Assembly (NCBI GenBank): GCA_038523925.1
Contig: JBCBIY010000008.1
Coordinates: 1 to 64,000, forward strand
Origin: JBCBWG01 sp038523925
Lineage (GTDB): Bacteria > Pseudomonadota > Alphaproteobacteria > Rhizobiales > Hyphomicrobiaceae
Direction: 5' to 3'
Length of the DNA stretch: 64,000 nt
Shown here piece by piece: positions 51,438 through 60,447 of this stretch. The position numbers were made by a program, and so were the translations under genes. The notes beneath the pieces were generated by a model, which was not told where the DNA came from, ran no database searches, and saw only the letters and a list, made by a program, of their open reading frames with translations. The first letter of the stretch is position 1, and every line of letters begins with the position of its first letter.

Positions 51438-52145
51438 ATGCAGACATCAAACGGCCCAGCGCAGGACCTAACCGCGGGCAATGACACCCAGGGGCATCCG
51501 CGCCTGCACGACGTGCCGGATTGGACGTACCTCCTGCGCGAATATTACCAGATGTATCTGCGTTCGAGCGCTGGCGGCAGCCAGAAGATCAGGTCGCATC
51601 AGCGCGTCGTCCGCGAGCAAGTCTCGAAAATCATCGACGGCAATGCCGAGATCAAACTGCGCGAGCCGGTCACCAAGCCGGTTTGCGCACACCTGAAACG
51701 CTCACTGGACCGCGGCCTGGTGCAGAACACGGCGCCACTCGTTCGCGCGATCGAAAGCGTGGTGCACCTGCTGGCGTGGGAGTACGGCTACGAAAAGCTG
51801 CCAAAGCACCTGTCGGGGAAGTTCGCGTACGCCGAGATCGCAGGGCCCAACGGTCCGGTCGTCTATGACAACCTGATCATCGGCCTCGTCCTCTTCGCGC
51901 CCAAATGCGTGTACCCGACCCATAGCCACGACGGGATTACCGAGAGCTACTTCTGCCTCTCGGGCGCGGTCTCCGAAAACGACGATGGCGTTTACGCGCC
52001 GGGTTCGCTCATTTTCAATCCGCCCCGCCGGACGCACCGCATAACGGTCGCCGACCGCGAGCCTTGCTTGCTCGCCTACGCCTGGGCCGGCCCGCGCGAC
52101 AAACTCGCGGATCAAAAGATGGTCCTCGGTCGCAGGCGCAAGTAG
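51438..52145 (+). CDS. dddL: DMSP lyase, DddL type
   Basis: 235 aa from ATG 51438. The cupin metal site is as in DddL: His162, His164, Glu169 and Tyr171 (HSHDGITESY), with His200 in NPPRRTHRI. Surrounding blocks LVLFAPKCVYPTHSHDGI, LSGAVSENDDGVYAPGSLIFNPP and LLAYAWAGP match the family. The enzyme cleaves dimethylsulfoniopropionate to DMS and acrylate with a bound metal. It lies behind the DUF2325 gene and convergent with scoB, 11 bp apart. A TTG three codons upstream is a possible alternative start. Confidence 0.87.
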   Translation: MQTSNGPAQDLTAGNDTQGHPRLHDVPDWTYLLREYYQMYLRSSAGGSQKIRSHQRVVREQVSKIIDGNAEIKLREPVTKPVCAHLKRSLDRGLVQNTAPLVRAIESVVHLLAWEYGYEKLPKHLSGKFAYAEIAGPNGPVVYDNLIIGLVLFAPKCVYPTHSHDGITESYFCLSGAVSENDDGVYAPGSLIFNPPRRTHRITVADREPCLLAYAWAGPRDKLADQKMVLGRRRK

Positions 52146-52156
52146 GCGGCATCAGG

Positions 52157-52786
52157 TCACCCGACCAGCGTCGCCTCGGTGGCAGCTTCAAGGTCCGACT
52201 GGCTGACGTCTGGTGCAAGCTCGACGAGCTTCAAGCCGCCATCGACGACGTCAAGCACGCCGAGATTGGTGATGATGCGGTCGACCACGCCCGCGCCGGT
52301 GAGCGGCAAGGTGCAGGACTTCAGGACCTTGCTCTCACCCTTCTTGTTGGTGTGGTCCATCACGACGATCACGCGGCCGACACCTGCGACCAGGTCCATC
52401 GCGCCGCCCATTCCTTTGACGAGCTTGCCCGGGATCATCCAGTTCGCGAGATCGCCGTTTTCGGCCACTTCCATTGCACCCAAAATCGCCATTGCGATCT
52501 TGCCGCCGCGGATCATGCCGAACGAGGTGGCTGAATCGAAGTAAACCGTGCGGTCGAGTTCGGTGATCGTCTGTTTGCCGGCATTGATGAGGTCGGGATC
52601 GGCCTCATCCTTCGTCGGGAACGGCCCCATACCAAGCATGCCGTTTTCCGATTGCAGCGTGACGTCGACGCCTTCGGGGATGAAGTTCGACACCAGCGTC
52701 GGAATGCCGATGCCGAGGTTGACGTACATGCCGTCTTCGAGTTCGTGCGCCGCGCGGGCGGCCATCTGATTTCGGTCCCAAGCCAT
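52157..52786 (-). CDS. scoB: 3-oxoacid CoA-transferase subunit B
   Basis: 209 aa. The catalytic Glu of the GENG-type motif is in LQSENGMLGMGPFP, and the GMGGAMDLVAGVGRVIVVMDHTNKKGE segment is standard. With subunit A it moves CoA from succinyl-CoA to acetoacetate or another 3-oxo acid. Start ATG 52786 has GGGAGGG upstream and lies 4 bp after the subunit A stop, so they are one transcript. Convergent with dddL. Confidence 0.93.
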   Translation of the reverse strand: MAWDRNQMAARAAHELEDGMYVNLGIGIPTLVSNFIPEGVDVTLQSENGMLGMGPFPTKDEADPDLINAGKQTITELDRTVYFDSATSFGMIRGGKIAMAILGAMEVAENGDLANWMIPGKLVKGMGGAMDLVAGVGRVIVVMDHTNKKGESKVLKSCTLPLTGAGVVDRIITNLGVLDVVDGGLKLVELAPDVSQSDLEAATEATLVG

Positions 52787-52790
52787 CGGG

Positions 52791-53489
52791 TCAGCCCTCC
52801 CTCGTGGTCAGTTGCTCGATGCGTTTCTCATGTTCGCCCTGGATCAGCCGGTGCACGTAGATGCCAGGCAAGTGGATATTGTCTGGATCGAGCGATCCGA
52901 TCGGCACGATCTCCTCGACCTCGGCAACGCAGACCTTGCCGCTCATTGCAGCAGGCGGATTGAAATTGCGGGCCGTCTTGCGGAACACGAGGTTGCCGAG
53001 CTGGTCAGCCTTCCAGGCTTTGACGATCGCGAGGTCGGCTACGATGCCGCGCTCTAGGATGTAGGTCTCGCCGTCGAACTCTTTGTGTTCTTTGCCCTCG
53101 GCGATCTGCGTGCCGACACCGGTCTTGGTGTAGAAGCCCGGAATTCCGGCACCGCCAGCGCGCATGCGCTCAGCGAGCGTGCCCTGCGGATTAAACTCGA
53201 CCTCCAGTTCGCCGGCGATGTACTGCCGCATGAATTCGGCGTTCTCGCCAACGTACGACGAGATCATCTTCTTCACCTGCCGGGTCTCCAGCAGGATGCC
53301 GATCCCGAAGTCATCGACGCCCGCATTGTTCGAGACGAACGTCAGGTCCTTCGTGCCTGCGTCCTTGATGGCCGAGAGGCACAGCTCTGGAATACCGCAG
53401 AGCCCAAAACCGCCGGCCGCGATCAGCATGCCGTCAAACAGCAGGCCGTCGAGCGCGGCCTTCGCATTCGGAAAGACTTTCTGGGCCAT
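52791..53489 (-). CDS. scoA: 3-oxoacid CoA-transferase subunit A
   Basis: 232 aa. Features: ALDGLLFDGMLIAAGGFGLCGIPELCLSA at the start, SNNAGVDDFGIGILLETRQVKKMISSYVGEN, and GAGIPGFYTKTGVGTQIAEGKEHKEF. It is the coenzyme-binding half of the heterodimeric transferase with ScoB. AGGGAGCAGGGC precedes ATG 53489. Acetoacetate from the HMG-CoA lyase in the same window could be its substrate, though the genes are 47 kb apart. Confidence 0.93.
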   Translation of the reverse strand: MAQKVFPNAKAALDGLLFDGMLIAAGGFGLCGIPELCLSAIKDAGTKDLTFVSNNAGVDDFGIGILLETRQVKKMISSYVGENAEFMRQYIAGELEVEFNPQGTLAERMRAGGAGIPGFYTKTGVGTQIAEGKEHKEFDGETYILERGIVADLAIVKAWKADQLGNLVFRKTARNFNPPAAMSGKVCVAEVEEIVPIGSLDPDNIHLPGIYVHRLIQGEHEKRIEQLTTREG

Positions 53490-53589
53490 GCCCTGCTCCC
53501 TGTCGCGTCCGGCGCGCCCTAGAAGCAGGCGCGCGTGTCGCCTTACGGTCTCGCGCGAAACGGAGCAGGTGGCAAGATCGCGGCCGACG

Positions 53590-54327
53590 TCAGGCGCGGG
53601 TCGGGCGGCGTTTCAGAACGGTCAGACGGCCGGAGTAAAGCGTGGAACGCAGATAGAGCTCGCCGATCAGCAGGTTCGGCACCCAGCAGAGCCACGTCAG
53701 CACGGGATACCAAACCTCCATCGGATAACCGAACTGCGGTGCGACAATGAACATCGGCCGGATCGCGACAACCGCCAGCGTCAGGGCAAATGACCGGATC
53801 ATCCAACGCCGGTGCGCCAGGAAGTCCTTCCGCCGCGCGGTGCGGTAGGCAACGTACGTCGTCCAGAACCAAGCGATAGCAAGCGCGCCGAAGCCGGCCT
53901 TGGCGACGAGCCCTGCGCTGTTGGCGGTCGCAAGCGCAAATCCGGTGACGGCGCTTACCCAGATGCAGACGCAGTAGGCGGTCCCAGCCCAGCGGTGCCA
54001 TTTTGGGCTTGCCTTCCGCGCGGCGGTTGAGAACGCGAAGAACCCGATGAGCAGCGGCGGCACGGCCGTCAGCACGTGCACGACGAGCACGGCATGATTG
54101 AATGCCTGGACGTCGGGCAGGATCCGCGCGCCGGCCTGATGTTCGACAATCGCCGGCAGCGTGCTGAGCACGATCAGCAGCGTTGTGAGAATTGCTCCCG
54201 TCAACAGCAGCAGGAATGACGACGTTTGGAAGCTTGCCCAAAGGCCGGACAGACTGATCGCCGGCGCGCGTTTCGGCGCGGCCTGCAACGTCGCATCAAG
54301 GGCGCGGTTATGGACAGCATCCGACAT
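53590..54327 (-). CDS. DUF2306 membrane protein
   Basis: 245 aa from ATG 54327, supported by GAGGAGC upstream. About six transmembrane helices; conserved His-containing segments AFNHAVLVVHVLTAVPPLL, KWHRWAGTAYCVCIWVSAVTGF and LAHRRWMIRSFALTLAVV fit the DUF2306 family and could ligate heme or metal. It lies between scoA and the divergent ThDP enzyme gene. Function is unknown. Confidence 0.8.
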   Translation of the reverse strand: MSDAVHNRALDATLQAAPKRAPAISLSGLWASFQTSSFLLLLTGAILTTLLIVLSTLPAIVEHQAGARILPDVQAFNHAVLVVHVLTAVPPLLIGFFAFSTAARKASPKWHRWAGTAYCVCIWVSAVTGFALATANSAGLVAKAGFGALAIAWFWTTYVAYRTARRKDFLAHRRWMIRSFALTLAVVAIRPMFIVAPQFGYPMEVWYPVLTWLCWVPNLLIGELYLRSTLYSGRLTVLKRRPTRA

Positions 54328-54522
54328 CGGAAAGCTCCTCGAAGGTGCGGTCCCGGCCGGTCGCACCTAGCCGACACTTTGAACGCTCAGTTGCAAACAG
54401 CCGGTGAAGCCCGCGCATCCGACCCTTGATGACGCCTTAACCGTTGGCCCAAGGTGGCGCGAAAGGCGGCAAGACCGGCCCTCTTTGGTGTCGCCTGCAC
54501 GATCAACCTAGGACCGCACGCC

Positions 54523-56070
54523 ATGAACGGTGCCGAAAGCCTCGTCCGCTCGCTACTCGCAGGCGGCGTCGACGTCTGCTTCACCAACCCGGGCACATCC
54601 GAGATGCACTTCGTGGCAGCCCTCGATCACGTGCCCGGCATGCGGTGCAGCCTCTGCCTGTTTGAGGGCGGTGTGACGGGGGCGGCCGACGGCTACTACC
54701 GGATCGCGGGCAAACCGGCCGCGACGCTTCTGCACCTGGGCCCCGGCCTCGCGAATGGCGCGTCAAACCTCCACAACGCGCGCAAGGCCCGGTCCGGCAT
54801 CGTCAACATCGTGGGCGAACACGCGCGCGATCACATCGCGCATGACGCGCCGCTGACGTCCGACATCGAGGGGCTCGCGCGGCCCGTGTCTGACTGGGTC
54901 CGCACCAGCCGATCGGCAAAAGAAGTTGGCCGCGATGGCGCAACAGCGATCACGGTCGCGCGGACGGCCCCGGGACAGGTCGCAACGCTGATCCTGCCAG
55001 GTGATACCGCCTGGAACGACGGCGGCGCGATCGTCGAAGCCGAACCAGCCGCCGTGCCCACGATAGTCGATGCGCCAACCGTGTCGGCTGCTGCGAAGGC
55101 CGTTCGCGACGCGCGCAAGCCGGCAGTCCTGCTCGGCGGCAGCGGGGTCCATGAGGCGCAATTGACCGCGGCTGGCCGGATAGCGGAGGCGACGGGCGCT
55201 GATCTCATTGCGGAATGGGCCAACGCGCGGATGGAGCGCGGGGCTGGCCGCGTACCCATCCGCCGGATCCCGTACGTCGTCGATCTGGCCGTCGCAATGC
55301 TAGCGCCCTACGACACGATTATTCTGGTGGGCGCCCGCCCGCCGGTCGCGTTCTTTGCCTACCCCGACAAGCCGAGCGTCCTGACCGCGCCCGGCACGCG
55401 CTTCGTCACGCTCGCGAGCTCAGCCGACGACACGCTGGCCGCGCTGACCAGTCTTGCAGACGCGCTCGACGCGCCCGGCGCCGACGTGGTCGCCAAGGCA
55501 CCGCTTGCCCGTCCGGAGTTGCCGTCAGGCCCGCTCAACCACGAGACGCTGGCCGCAGTCATCGGACACCACATCCCGGACAACGCGATCATTGTCGACG
55601 AGTCGATTTCGATCGGCCGCGATTTCTTTGCCCGCACCGAGACATCGGCACCGCATACCTGGATCAACAATCTTGGCGGCTCGATCGGCTATGGGCTGCC
55701 CGTCGCGACCGGTGCTGCAATGGCGGCTCCGGACCGCAAGGTCATCGCGCTCGAAGGCGATGGCAGCGCAATGTACACCGTGCAGTCGCTCTGGACGCTC
55801 GCGCGGGAAAACCTCGACGTCACCGTCATCATCTTCGCCAACCGCGCCTACGAGATCTTGCGGGGCGAACTCGCCAACGTCGGCGTGCAGAACCCCGGTC
55901 CGCGCGCGATCGACATGATGTCGCTGACGCGGCCCAACCTCGGCTGGCTCGACCTGGCGCGCGGCATGGGGGTCACGGGGCAATCGGTCCAGGATTGCGA
56001 GGGCCTCTCAGCGGCGCTTGCCGCCGGCATCGCGCACGAAGGGCCTTACCTGATCGAGGCCGTCATCTAG
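54523..56070 (+). CDS. Thiamine-diphosphate enzyme, acetolactate synthase-like
   Basis: 515 aa from ATG 54523 (MNGAESLVRSLLAGG). The activating Glu is in LFEGGVTGAADGYYRIAG, the ThDP-binding motif is EGDGSAMYTVQSL ending near FANRAYEILRGEL, and the three-domain order of the pyruvate oxidase/AHAS family is intact. It is usually labelled acetolactate synthase large subunit, but no small subunit is near and it differs from IlvB, so a benzoylformate or sulfopyruvate-type decarboxylase is equally possible. Its stop overlaps the ureohydrolase stop by 8 bp in convergent order. Confidence 0.85.
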   Translation: MNGAESLVRSLLAGGVDVCFTNPGTSEMHFVAALDHVPGMRCSLCLFEGGVTGAADGYYRIAGKPAATLLHLGPGLANGASNLHNARKARSGIVNIVGEHARDHIAHDAPLTSDIEGLARPVSDWVRTSRSAKEVGRDGATAITVARTAPGQVATLILPGDTAWNDGGAIVEAEPAAVPTIVDAPTVSAAAKAVRDARKPAVLLGGSGVHEAQLTAAGRIAEATGADLIAEWANARMERGAGRVPIRRIPYVVDLAVAMLAPYDTIILVGARPPVAFFAYPDKPSVLTAPGTRFVTLASSADDTLAALTSLADALDAPGADVVAKAPLARPELPSGPLNHETLAAVIGHHIPDNAIIVDESISIGRDFFARTETSAPHTWINNLGGSIGYGLPVATGAAMAAPDRKVIALEGDGSAMYTVQSLWTLARENLDVTVIIFANRAYEILRGELANVGVQNPGPRAIDMMSLTRPNLGWLDLARGMGVTGQSVQDCEGLSAALAAGIAHEGPYLIEAVI

Positions 56071-56971
56071 CCGGCTGACACCGCGCGTAGGCGATGAGCT
56101 TGTGGGCGACGAGCGCTGCTGTGTAGTCGCAGGCATGCAGGCCATCGATCGGTGCGAGTTCCACGACATCGGCGCCGACGACCTCTGACGCAGCCTCGCA
56201 CGCTGCCCGGCAGATCCCCATCGCCTGCCAAAATCCAAGCCCACCCGGCGTCGGCGTTCCGGTCGCAGGCATCACGGCGCTGTCGAGGCCATCAATGTCG
56301 AACGTGATGTAGAGCCGCTTACCGCGCATCGGCACGACGATCTCGGGCACAGACCAGTTCGCCATATCCTTTGCCCAGTGAATGACGACGCGATCGCGAT
56401 TGGCGTCATAGAACGCGACTTCGCCCTCCGAGATCGCCCGGATGCCGACTGAGACGACTGTGATGTCGGGCAGATCGAGTACCCGGCGCATGGCGGATGC
56501 GTGCGAAAAGTGCTCGCCGAGGTAGCCGTCGCGCAGGTCCGCGTGCGCGTCGATTTGCAAGATCACGAGCGGCTCGCCATCGCGCACAAACGGACGGATG
56601 GCGCCGGGCGTCAGCGCGTGTTCCCCGCCGAGCACAATCGGGAAGCGGCCGGCATCGGCGACCTGGCGCACAAGCGCTTCGATCTGATCGAGTGCGCTGG
56701 CCTGACCCGGCGCGATCTGCGGCTCGGCAAGCGTCGCGATACCGGCGACCGCTGACGGCGTGCAATGCAGCTCCTCGTCATAGAGCTCGAGCTGCTCACT
56801 TGCGGCCAGAATGGCGGCCGGACCTTTCGCCGTGCCGCCGCCGTAGCTCACACTCGCCTCCAGCCCAAACGGAATCACCACCGCGCGCGCATCCTCCGGC
56901 GCGTCGGCGCCCGGGCGATCGGCTTCCAGGAAGCCAGCTCCAGGCGACAGGTAGTCGAGCCCGTCGCTCAT
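56063..56971 (-). CDS. speB: Ureohydrolase (agmatinase or arginase)
   Basis: 302 aa. Binuclear manganese ligands are all seen: His118 (GGEHAL), Asp141, His143 and Asp145 (DAHADLR), Asp225 and Asp227 (FDIDGLDS). Agmatine or arginine is split to urea and putrescine or ornithine. It overlaps the decarboxylase gene by 4 bp. Pairing with an ornithine-type decarboxylase is compatible with either agmatinase or arginase; the sequence looks agmatinase-like, but the substrate loop was not decisive. Confidence 0.88.
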   Translation of the reverse strand: MSDGLDYLSPGAGFLEADRPGADAPEDARAVVIPFGLEASVSYGGGTAKGPAAILAASEQLELYDEELHCTPSAVAGIATLAEPQIAPGQASALDQIEALVRQVADAGRFPIVLGGEHALTPGAIRPFVRDGEPLVILQIDAHADLRDGYLGEHFSHASAMRRVLDLPDITVVSVGIRAISEGEVAFYDANRDRVVIHWAKDMANWSVPEIVVPMRGKRLYITFDIDGLDSAVMPATGTPTPGGLGFWQAMGICRAACEAASEVVGADVVELAPIDGLHACDYTAALVAHKLIAYARCQPAR

Positions 56972-58158
56972 GATGGCTCCGCATCGGCACGCTTCGGTGC
57001 TGTCGAAGCCGGCGTGTCGAACATCGTGTACATCGGCGGATCATCGAGGATGATCTCGTTGTACTTGCCATATCCGTTGAAGTTGCCGGCGATTGCGCGG
57101 ACATAGGCGCCCATGTTGCCAAACTCGAGATAGTCGCCTTCGCGCACGTCGTCCGGCAGCAGGTAGGGGCCCGGCATGTGATCAACGGAATCGCATGTCG
57201 GGCCCCAGAGTGCATACGCCGTCGTCGCGGGCTTCAGTCGGCCGTCCGGTCGCAGCAGCCGCACCGGAAACGTGAAGCCGAGGTGGGCTGCATCGAACAG
57301 CCCGCCATAGCCGCCATCGTTGATGAAAAGCTCTTCACCGCGCCTCGCGTCGACGCGGACGATCAGGCTCTCGGCTTCGGCAACGAGTGCGCGGCCCGGC
57401 TCGCAGATCAACCGGCAATCGTGGCTGACCGGCATGTCATCGAACCGCTCTTCGATGACATCGAAAAACGACGTCAGCGGCGTCGGCATCTCGGGCCCGT
57501 AGCGCGCCGGAAAGCCGCCGCCGACGTCGACGCAATCGATGACGACGCCCGCGTGCACGATTGCGCGACGGGCGACATCGAGCGCAACTGCGTACGCTTC
57601 CGGTGTCGCGGTTTGCGAGCCGACGTGAAACGCAACGCCAAGTTCATCACACGCCTGACGTGCAGCCTGCAGCAGCTCAACCGCATCAGGCCCCGCGATC
57701 CCGAATTTCCTATCGAGCGGGATCATCGTCTCCATCGGCGGCACGCCAAGGCGGACGAAAAGCTGCAGATCGTCAGCGCCGCCAGTCTCGTCGCGGATCT
57801 TGTTGAGCTCATCCATCGTGTCGAGTGCAAAACAACGGACCCCGAACTCGTGATACGCGCGCCGGATCGCGTTCCGCGATTTCACGGGGTGCATGTAGTG
57901 GAGCGCCGCGTCGGGGATGGTCGCGGCGTCCTCCAGCTCGACGAGTGAGGCGACGTCGAACTGGCGAATGCCGGCGCCGTAGAGCGCGCCAATCAGAAAC
58001 ACCGAGCTATTGGCCTTGTAGGCGTAAGCGACTTCGCCCGGAAAATTCTCCAGGAAGTAGCGCGCGGCGCGAGCGGCGGCGGCCGGACGCGCACCGAGTG
58101 TAGCGCGGTCTGGCTTTTCGGCGGTGACGTAGGCAAGCGCGTCGCTGAAGCGATCCAT
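56968..58158 (-). CDS. PLP-dependent ornithine/lysine decarboxylase (fold III)
   Basis: 396 aa. The PLP lysine is Lys48 (AYAYKANS), the phosphate site GGGFPARY follows, CEPGRA is at 252-257, and the catalytic Cys322 lies in GPTCDSVD. This is the alanine-racemase-fold type of ornithine decarboxylase found in alphaproteobacteria; it makes putrescine (or cadaverine from lysine). The gene is transcribed just before the ureohydrolase gene, so together they feed polyamine synthesis. Confidence 0.92.
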   Translation of the reverse strand: MDRFSDALAYVTAEKPDRATLGARPAAAARAARYFLENFPGEVAYAYKANSSVFLIGALYGAGIRQFDVASLVELEDAATIPDAALHYMHPVKSRNAIRRAYHEFGVRCFALDTMDELNKIRDETGGADDLQLFVRLGVPPMETMIPLDRKFGIAGPDAVELLQAARQACDELGVAFHVGSQTATPEAYAVALDVARRAIVHAGVVIDCVDVGGGFPARYGPEMPTPLTSFFDVIEERFDDMPVSHDCRLICEPGRALVAEAESLIVRVDARRGEELFINDGGYGGLFDAAHLGFTFPVRLLRPDGRLKPATTAYALWGPTCDSVDHMPGPYLLPDDVREGDYLEFGNMGAYVRAIAGNFNGYGKYNEIILDDPPMYTMFDTPASTAPKRADAEPS

Positions 58159-58231
58159 GGGCTTTGAGAAACTCCGGGCAGGCTAAGATGCGAGGGCCAC
58201 GTTTGCGGCCGCCGTCCGGTATAAAGTCCGC

Positions 58232-60352
58232 TCAAGGGCGCGGCGCAACCACACGGTAACGGAAAGTCGCGCGCGACAATGTCCGCGGCGGCTCCGGCGG
58301 ATCGAGCCGCGGCTGCCTGCGGCGGCGCGCTCGGCGGCGCCGCTTCGGTGGCGGGCGCGTCACCGGCCGCATCTCATCCCACGTTTCGCTGGCCGACGTC
58401 AGATACGCATCCCAATTCCCAAGCAGGGTGAACACCTGCCGCTGGTAGTCAGGCTGCATTGCAAGGATCGCCGCCGGCGTCTCGGCGCAAAATGCGAGGA
58501 CGCGCTCCTCGCCAAGCTCGCGCGCCTTAAACCGGTAAGATGCATCGGGCGCCGGCACGGTCAGCGTCTTGCCCGCGCCGAGGGGCTTCGGTGGATCGAA
58601 ATCGTTCGGGTAGACGACGACCGCGCGTCCATTCGCACCGACGGTGATCAGCGTCGGGAAGCACGTGGCCGTCGTGTGCAGCTTGAACGTCAGCGGCTCT
58701 CCGGACGCATACGTTTCGCGGCCGGACCAGACCGTGATCACCGGCAGGTCGTTGCCTTTGCGCAGGCCGCGGCTTTGGCGTGCAGGCGCGGTTGGCGGGG
58801 CGTTGCCGGCGAGGCGGCGCTTCAGCCCGTTGAAAGCTGCGCGGCTGATCCGGCCGACGCTTAGGCGCCGCGCGGCAAGGTCACCGCCTGCGATCCGCTC
58901 GCTCAGAATTCCGACAAAAGCCGATGGCGTGACGCCATACTCAGCCGCCGCGCGTTTCACGTCGACGGCCGCTTCGTAGACGCGGATGAGCGCTGTCACA
59001 GGGTCGAGCTTGCCGATCAGGGGTACGTTGCGCGTGTCGCCCGCCGCAAGCGCGTTGAACTCATCGTGCGGGCCGGCGGCTGGTTCTGCGTCGCCCGTCT
59101 TCGGCTGCGCTGGCGGCGCTTGTCGCACCTGCCGCGGGCCGCGCGCATGGCAACTCAAGCAACCTGCGGCGCCGCCCTTGATCGACGGTTGCGCGTCACC
59201 ATCCGCTTTCGGCAGGACCGCGACGGCGGGCTGACCGTTCGGCAGGCGAAACAAGACACGGGCGTGCGGGTCGCCCGCCTGCTCCGCGATCCAAAGCGCC
59301 GCTGCCCGCCCGCGATACCAACTGAGCAACCGCCGTCCGCCGGTAACTGCCGACGTCTCGACCTCGGTGGCAACGCGCGGGACGTCGGGCGAGTCCAGAT
59401 CAACACCGGCGAGAACGGCCAACTGCGCAAGCGACTTCGGCAAGCGGAGCATGCGGGCATAGGGCTCCCACGCGAACGCGCGCTTGGCGAACGCATCAGC
59501 GGCGATGATCGGCTCACGCGTCTGAGCCGTCTCACGGACCTTCACTTGGAGAAGCCGGCTTGAGAGCCGGAGCGGCTTAGTCAGGCGTTCCCAGTCCTCC
59601 GGCCGCCATCCGAAGGCGCGAAGGTCAAAGCTGAAGAGCAGCTCCGGCCTTGTGACGTCCTCAGCGTCGCCGCGCGCGAGCGGGACGGCTGCGATCTGGG
59701 CCCGATCCGGCCGCCACGTCAGCGCCGCCAGCACTTCCGGCAAAGCTCGCGCGAGCCCTGAGATCTCAGCAATCGGCAGGCACGCGTTCCACAGGTGCAC
59801 GAGGGAGAGAAACCGCGTGTTGCGTGCCGTCTCAGCCGCGAACAACGCAAGCCGGTCGCGGGCAGCTTCCCACCCGGCCCGCTCGGCAATCCGTGCGCGG
59901 CCGTCGCTGCATCGGTCCCGCGGCGCCGGCGCAAGGTTCGCGATCCAGGCCCGCACGGCGTCGATCTCTTTCGCGCGCGGCCCGCGGGTTTCGCTCAACG
60001 GGCGAAAGAGCGACAGCGGTGCATGGCGCGCATGCAGCACCTCGAACAGGCGCGAGCGATCCGGATCGCCAGGCGTCACGAGAGGACTTGCGGCGATCGC
60101 TTCAAGGTCGGTGATGTTGGCGAGCCCGCCACCTGCGCGCGGGACGGCAAGGCGCTCGCCATCGTGACAGCTCACGCAATGGCGCTCAAACACTGCGAGA
60201 GCCGGCCCGGCAAGGTCAGGAGGTGGCTGGATGGCGGCCGGCGTCGCGTCATCACCAGCGGCAGGACCCTGCGTTTGCGCTTGGGCAGCCGCGGCCATAA
60301 CTGGCGCGAGGAGAAGCGCAACGCCCAAAGCTATGCCACTCGAAACACGCAC
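58232..60352 (-). CDS. Exported di-heme protein with DUF4384 domain
   Basis: 706 aa from GTG 60352. Signal peptide to about residue 26. Two c-type heme motifs are widely spaced: CVSCH at 59-63 and CLSCH at 398-402. A middle region (RFLSLVHLWNACLP, LLFSFDLRAFGW) is shared by several periplasmic cytochrome-like proteins. A DUF4384 domain lies near residues 555-645 (GEPLTFKLHTTATCFPTLIT; VVVYPNDFDPPKPLGAGKTLTVP). The tail is Arg-rich (PPPKRRRRARRRRQPR). DUF4384 often goes with caspase-like proteins, and one is encoded directly upstream on the same strand (60448-62256). Role unknown. Confidence 0.8.
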   Translation of the reverse strand: MRVSSGIALGVALLLAPVMAAAAQAQTQGPAAGDDATPAAIQPPPDLAGPALAVFERHCVSCHDGERLAVPRAGGGLANITDLEAIAASPLVTPGDPDRSRLFEVLHARHAPLSLFRPLSETRGPRAKEIDAVRAWIANLAPAPRDRCSDGRARIAERAGWEAARDRLALFAAETARNTRFLSLVHLWNACLPIAEISGLARALPEVLAALTWRPDRAQIAAVPLARGDAEDVTRPELLFSFDLRAFGWRPEDWERLTKPLRLSSRLLQVKVRETAQTREPIIAADAFAKRAFAWEPYARMLRLPKSLAQLAVLAGVDLDSPDVPRVATEVETSAVTGGRRLLSWYRGRAAALWIAEQAGDPHARVLFRLPNGQPAVAVLPKADGDAQPSIKGGAAGCLSCHARGPRQVRQAPPAQPKTGDAEPAAGPHDEFNALAAGDTRNVPLIGKLDPVTALIRVYEAAVDVKRAAAEYGVTPSAFVGILSERIAGGDLAARRLSVGRISRAAFNGLKRRLAGNAPPTAPARQSRGLRKGNDLPVITVWSGRETYASGEPLTFKLHTTATCFPTLITVGANGRAVVVYPNDFDPPKPLGAGKTLTVPAPDASYRFKARELGEERVLAFCAETPAAILAMQPDYQRQVFTLLGNWDAYLTSASETWDEMRPVTRPPPKRRRRARRRRQPRLDPPEPPRTLSRATFRYRVVAPRP

Positions 60353-60447
60353 GTCCGCTGGTCACTCTCTATGGCCCGTCTGGCGCGCAGGCTTAGCGCA
60401 ACGCTGCGCGCCATGCGACCGCCCCGGCGCGGCAGGCTGTGAGCCCG

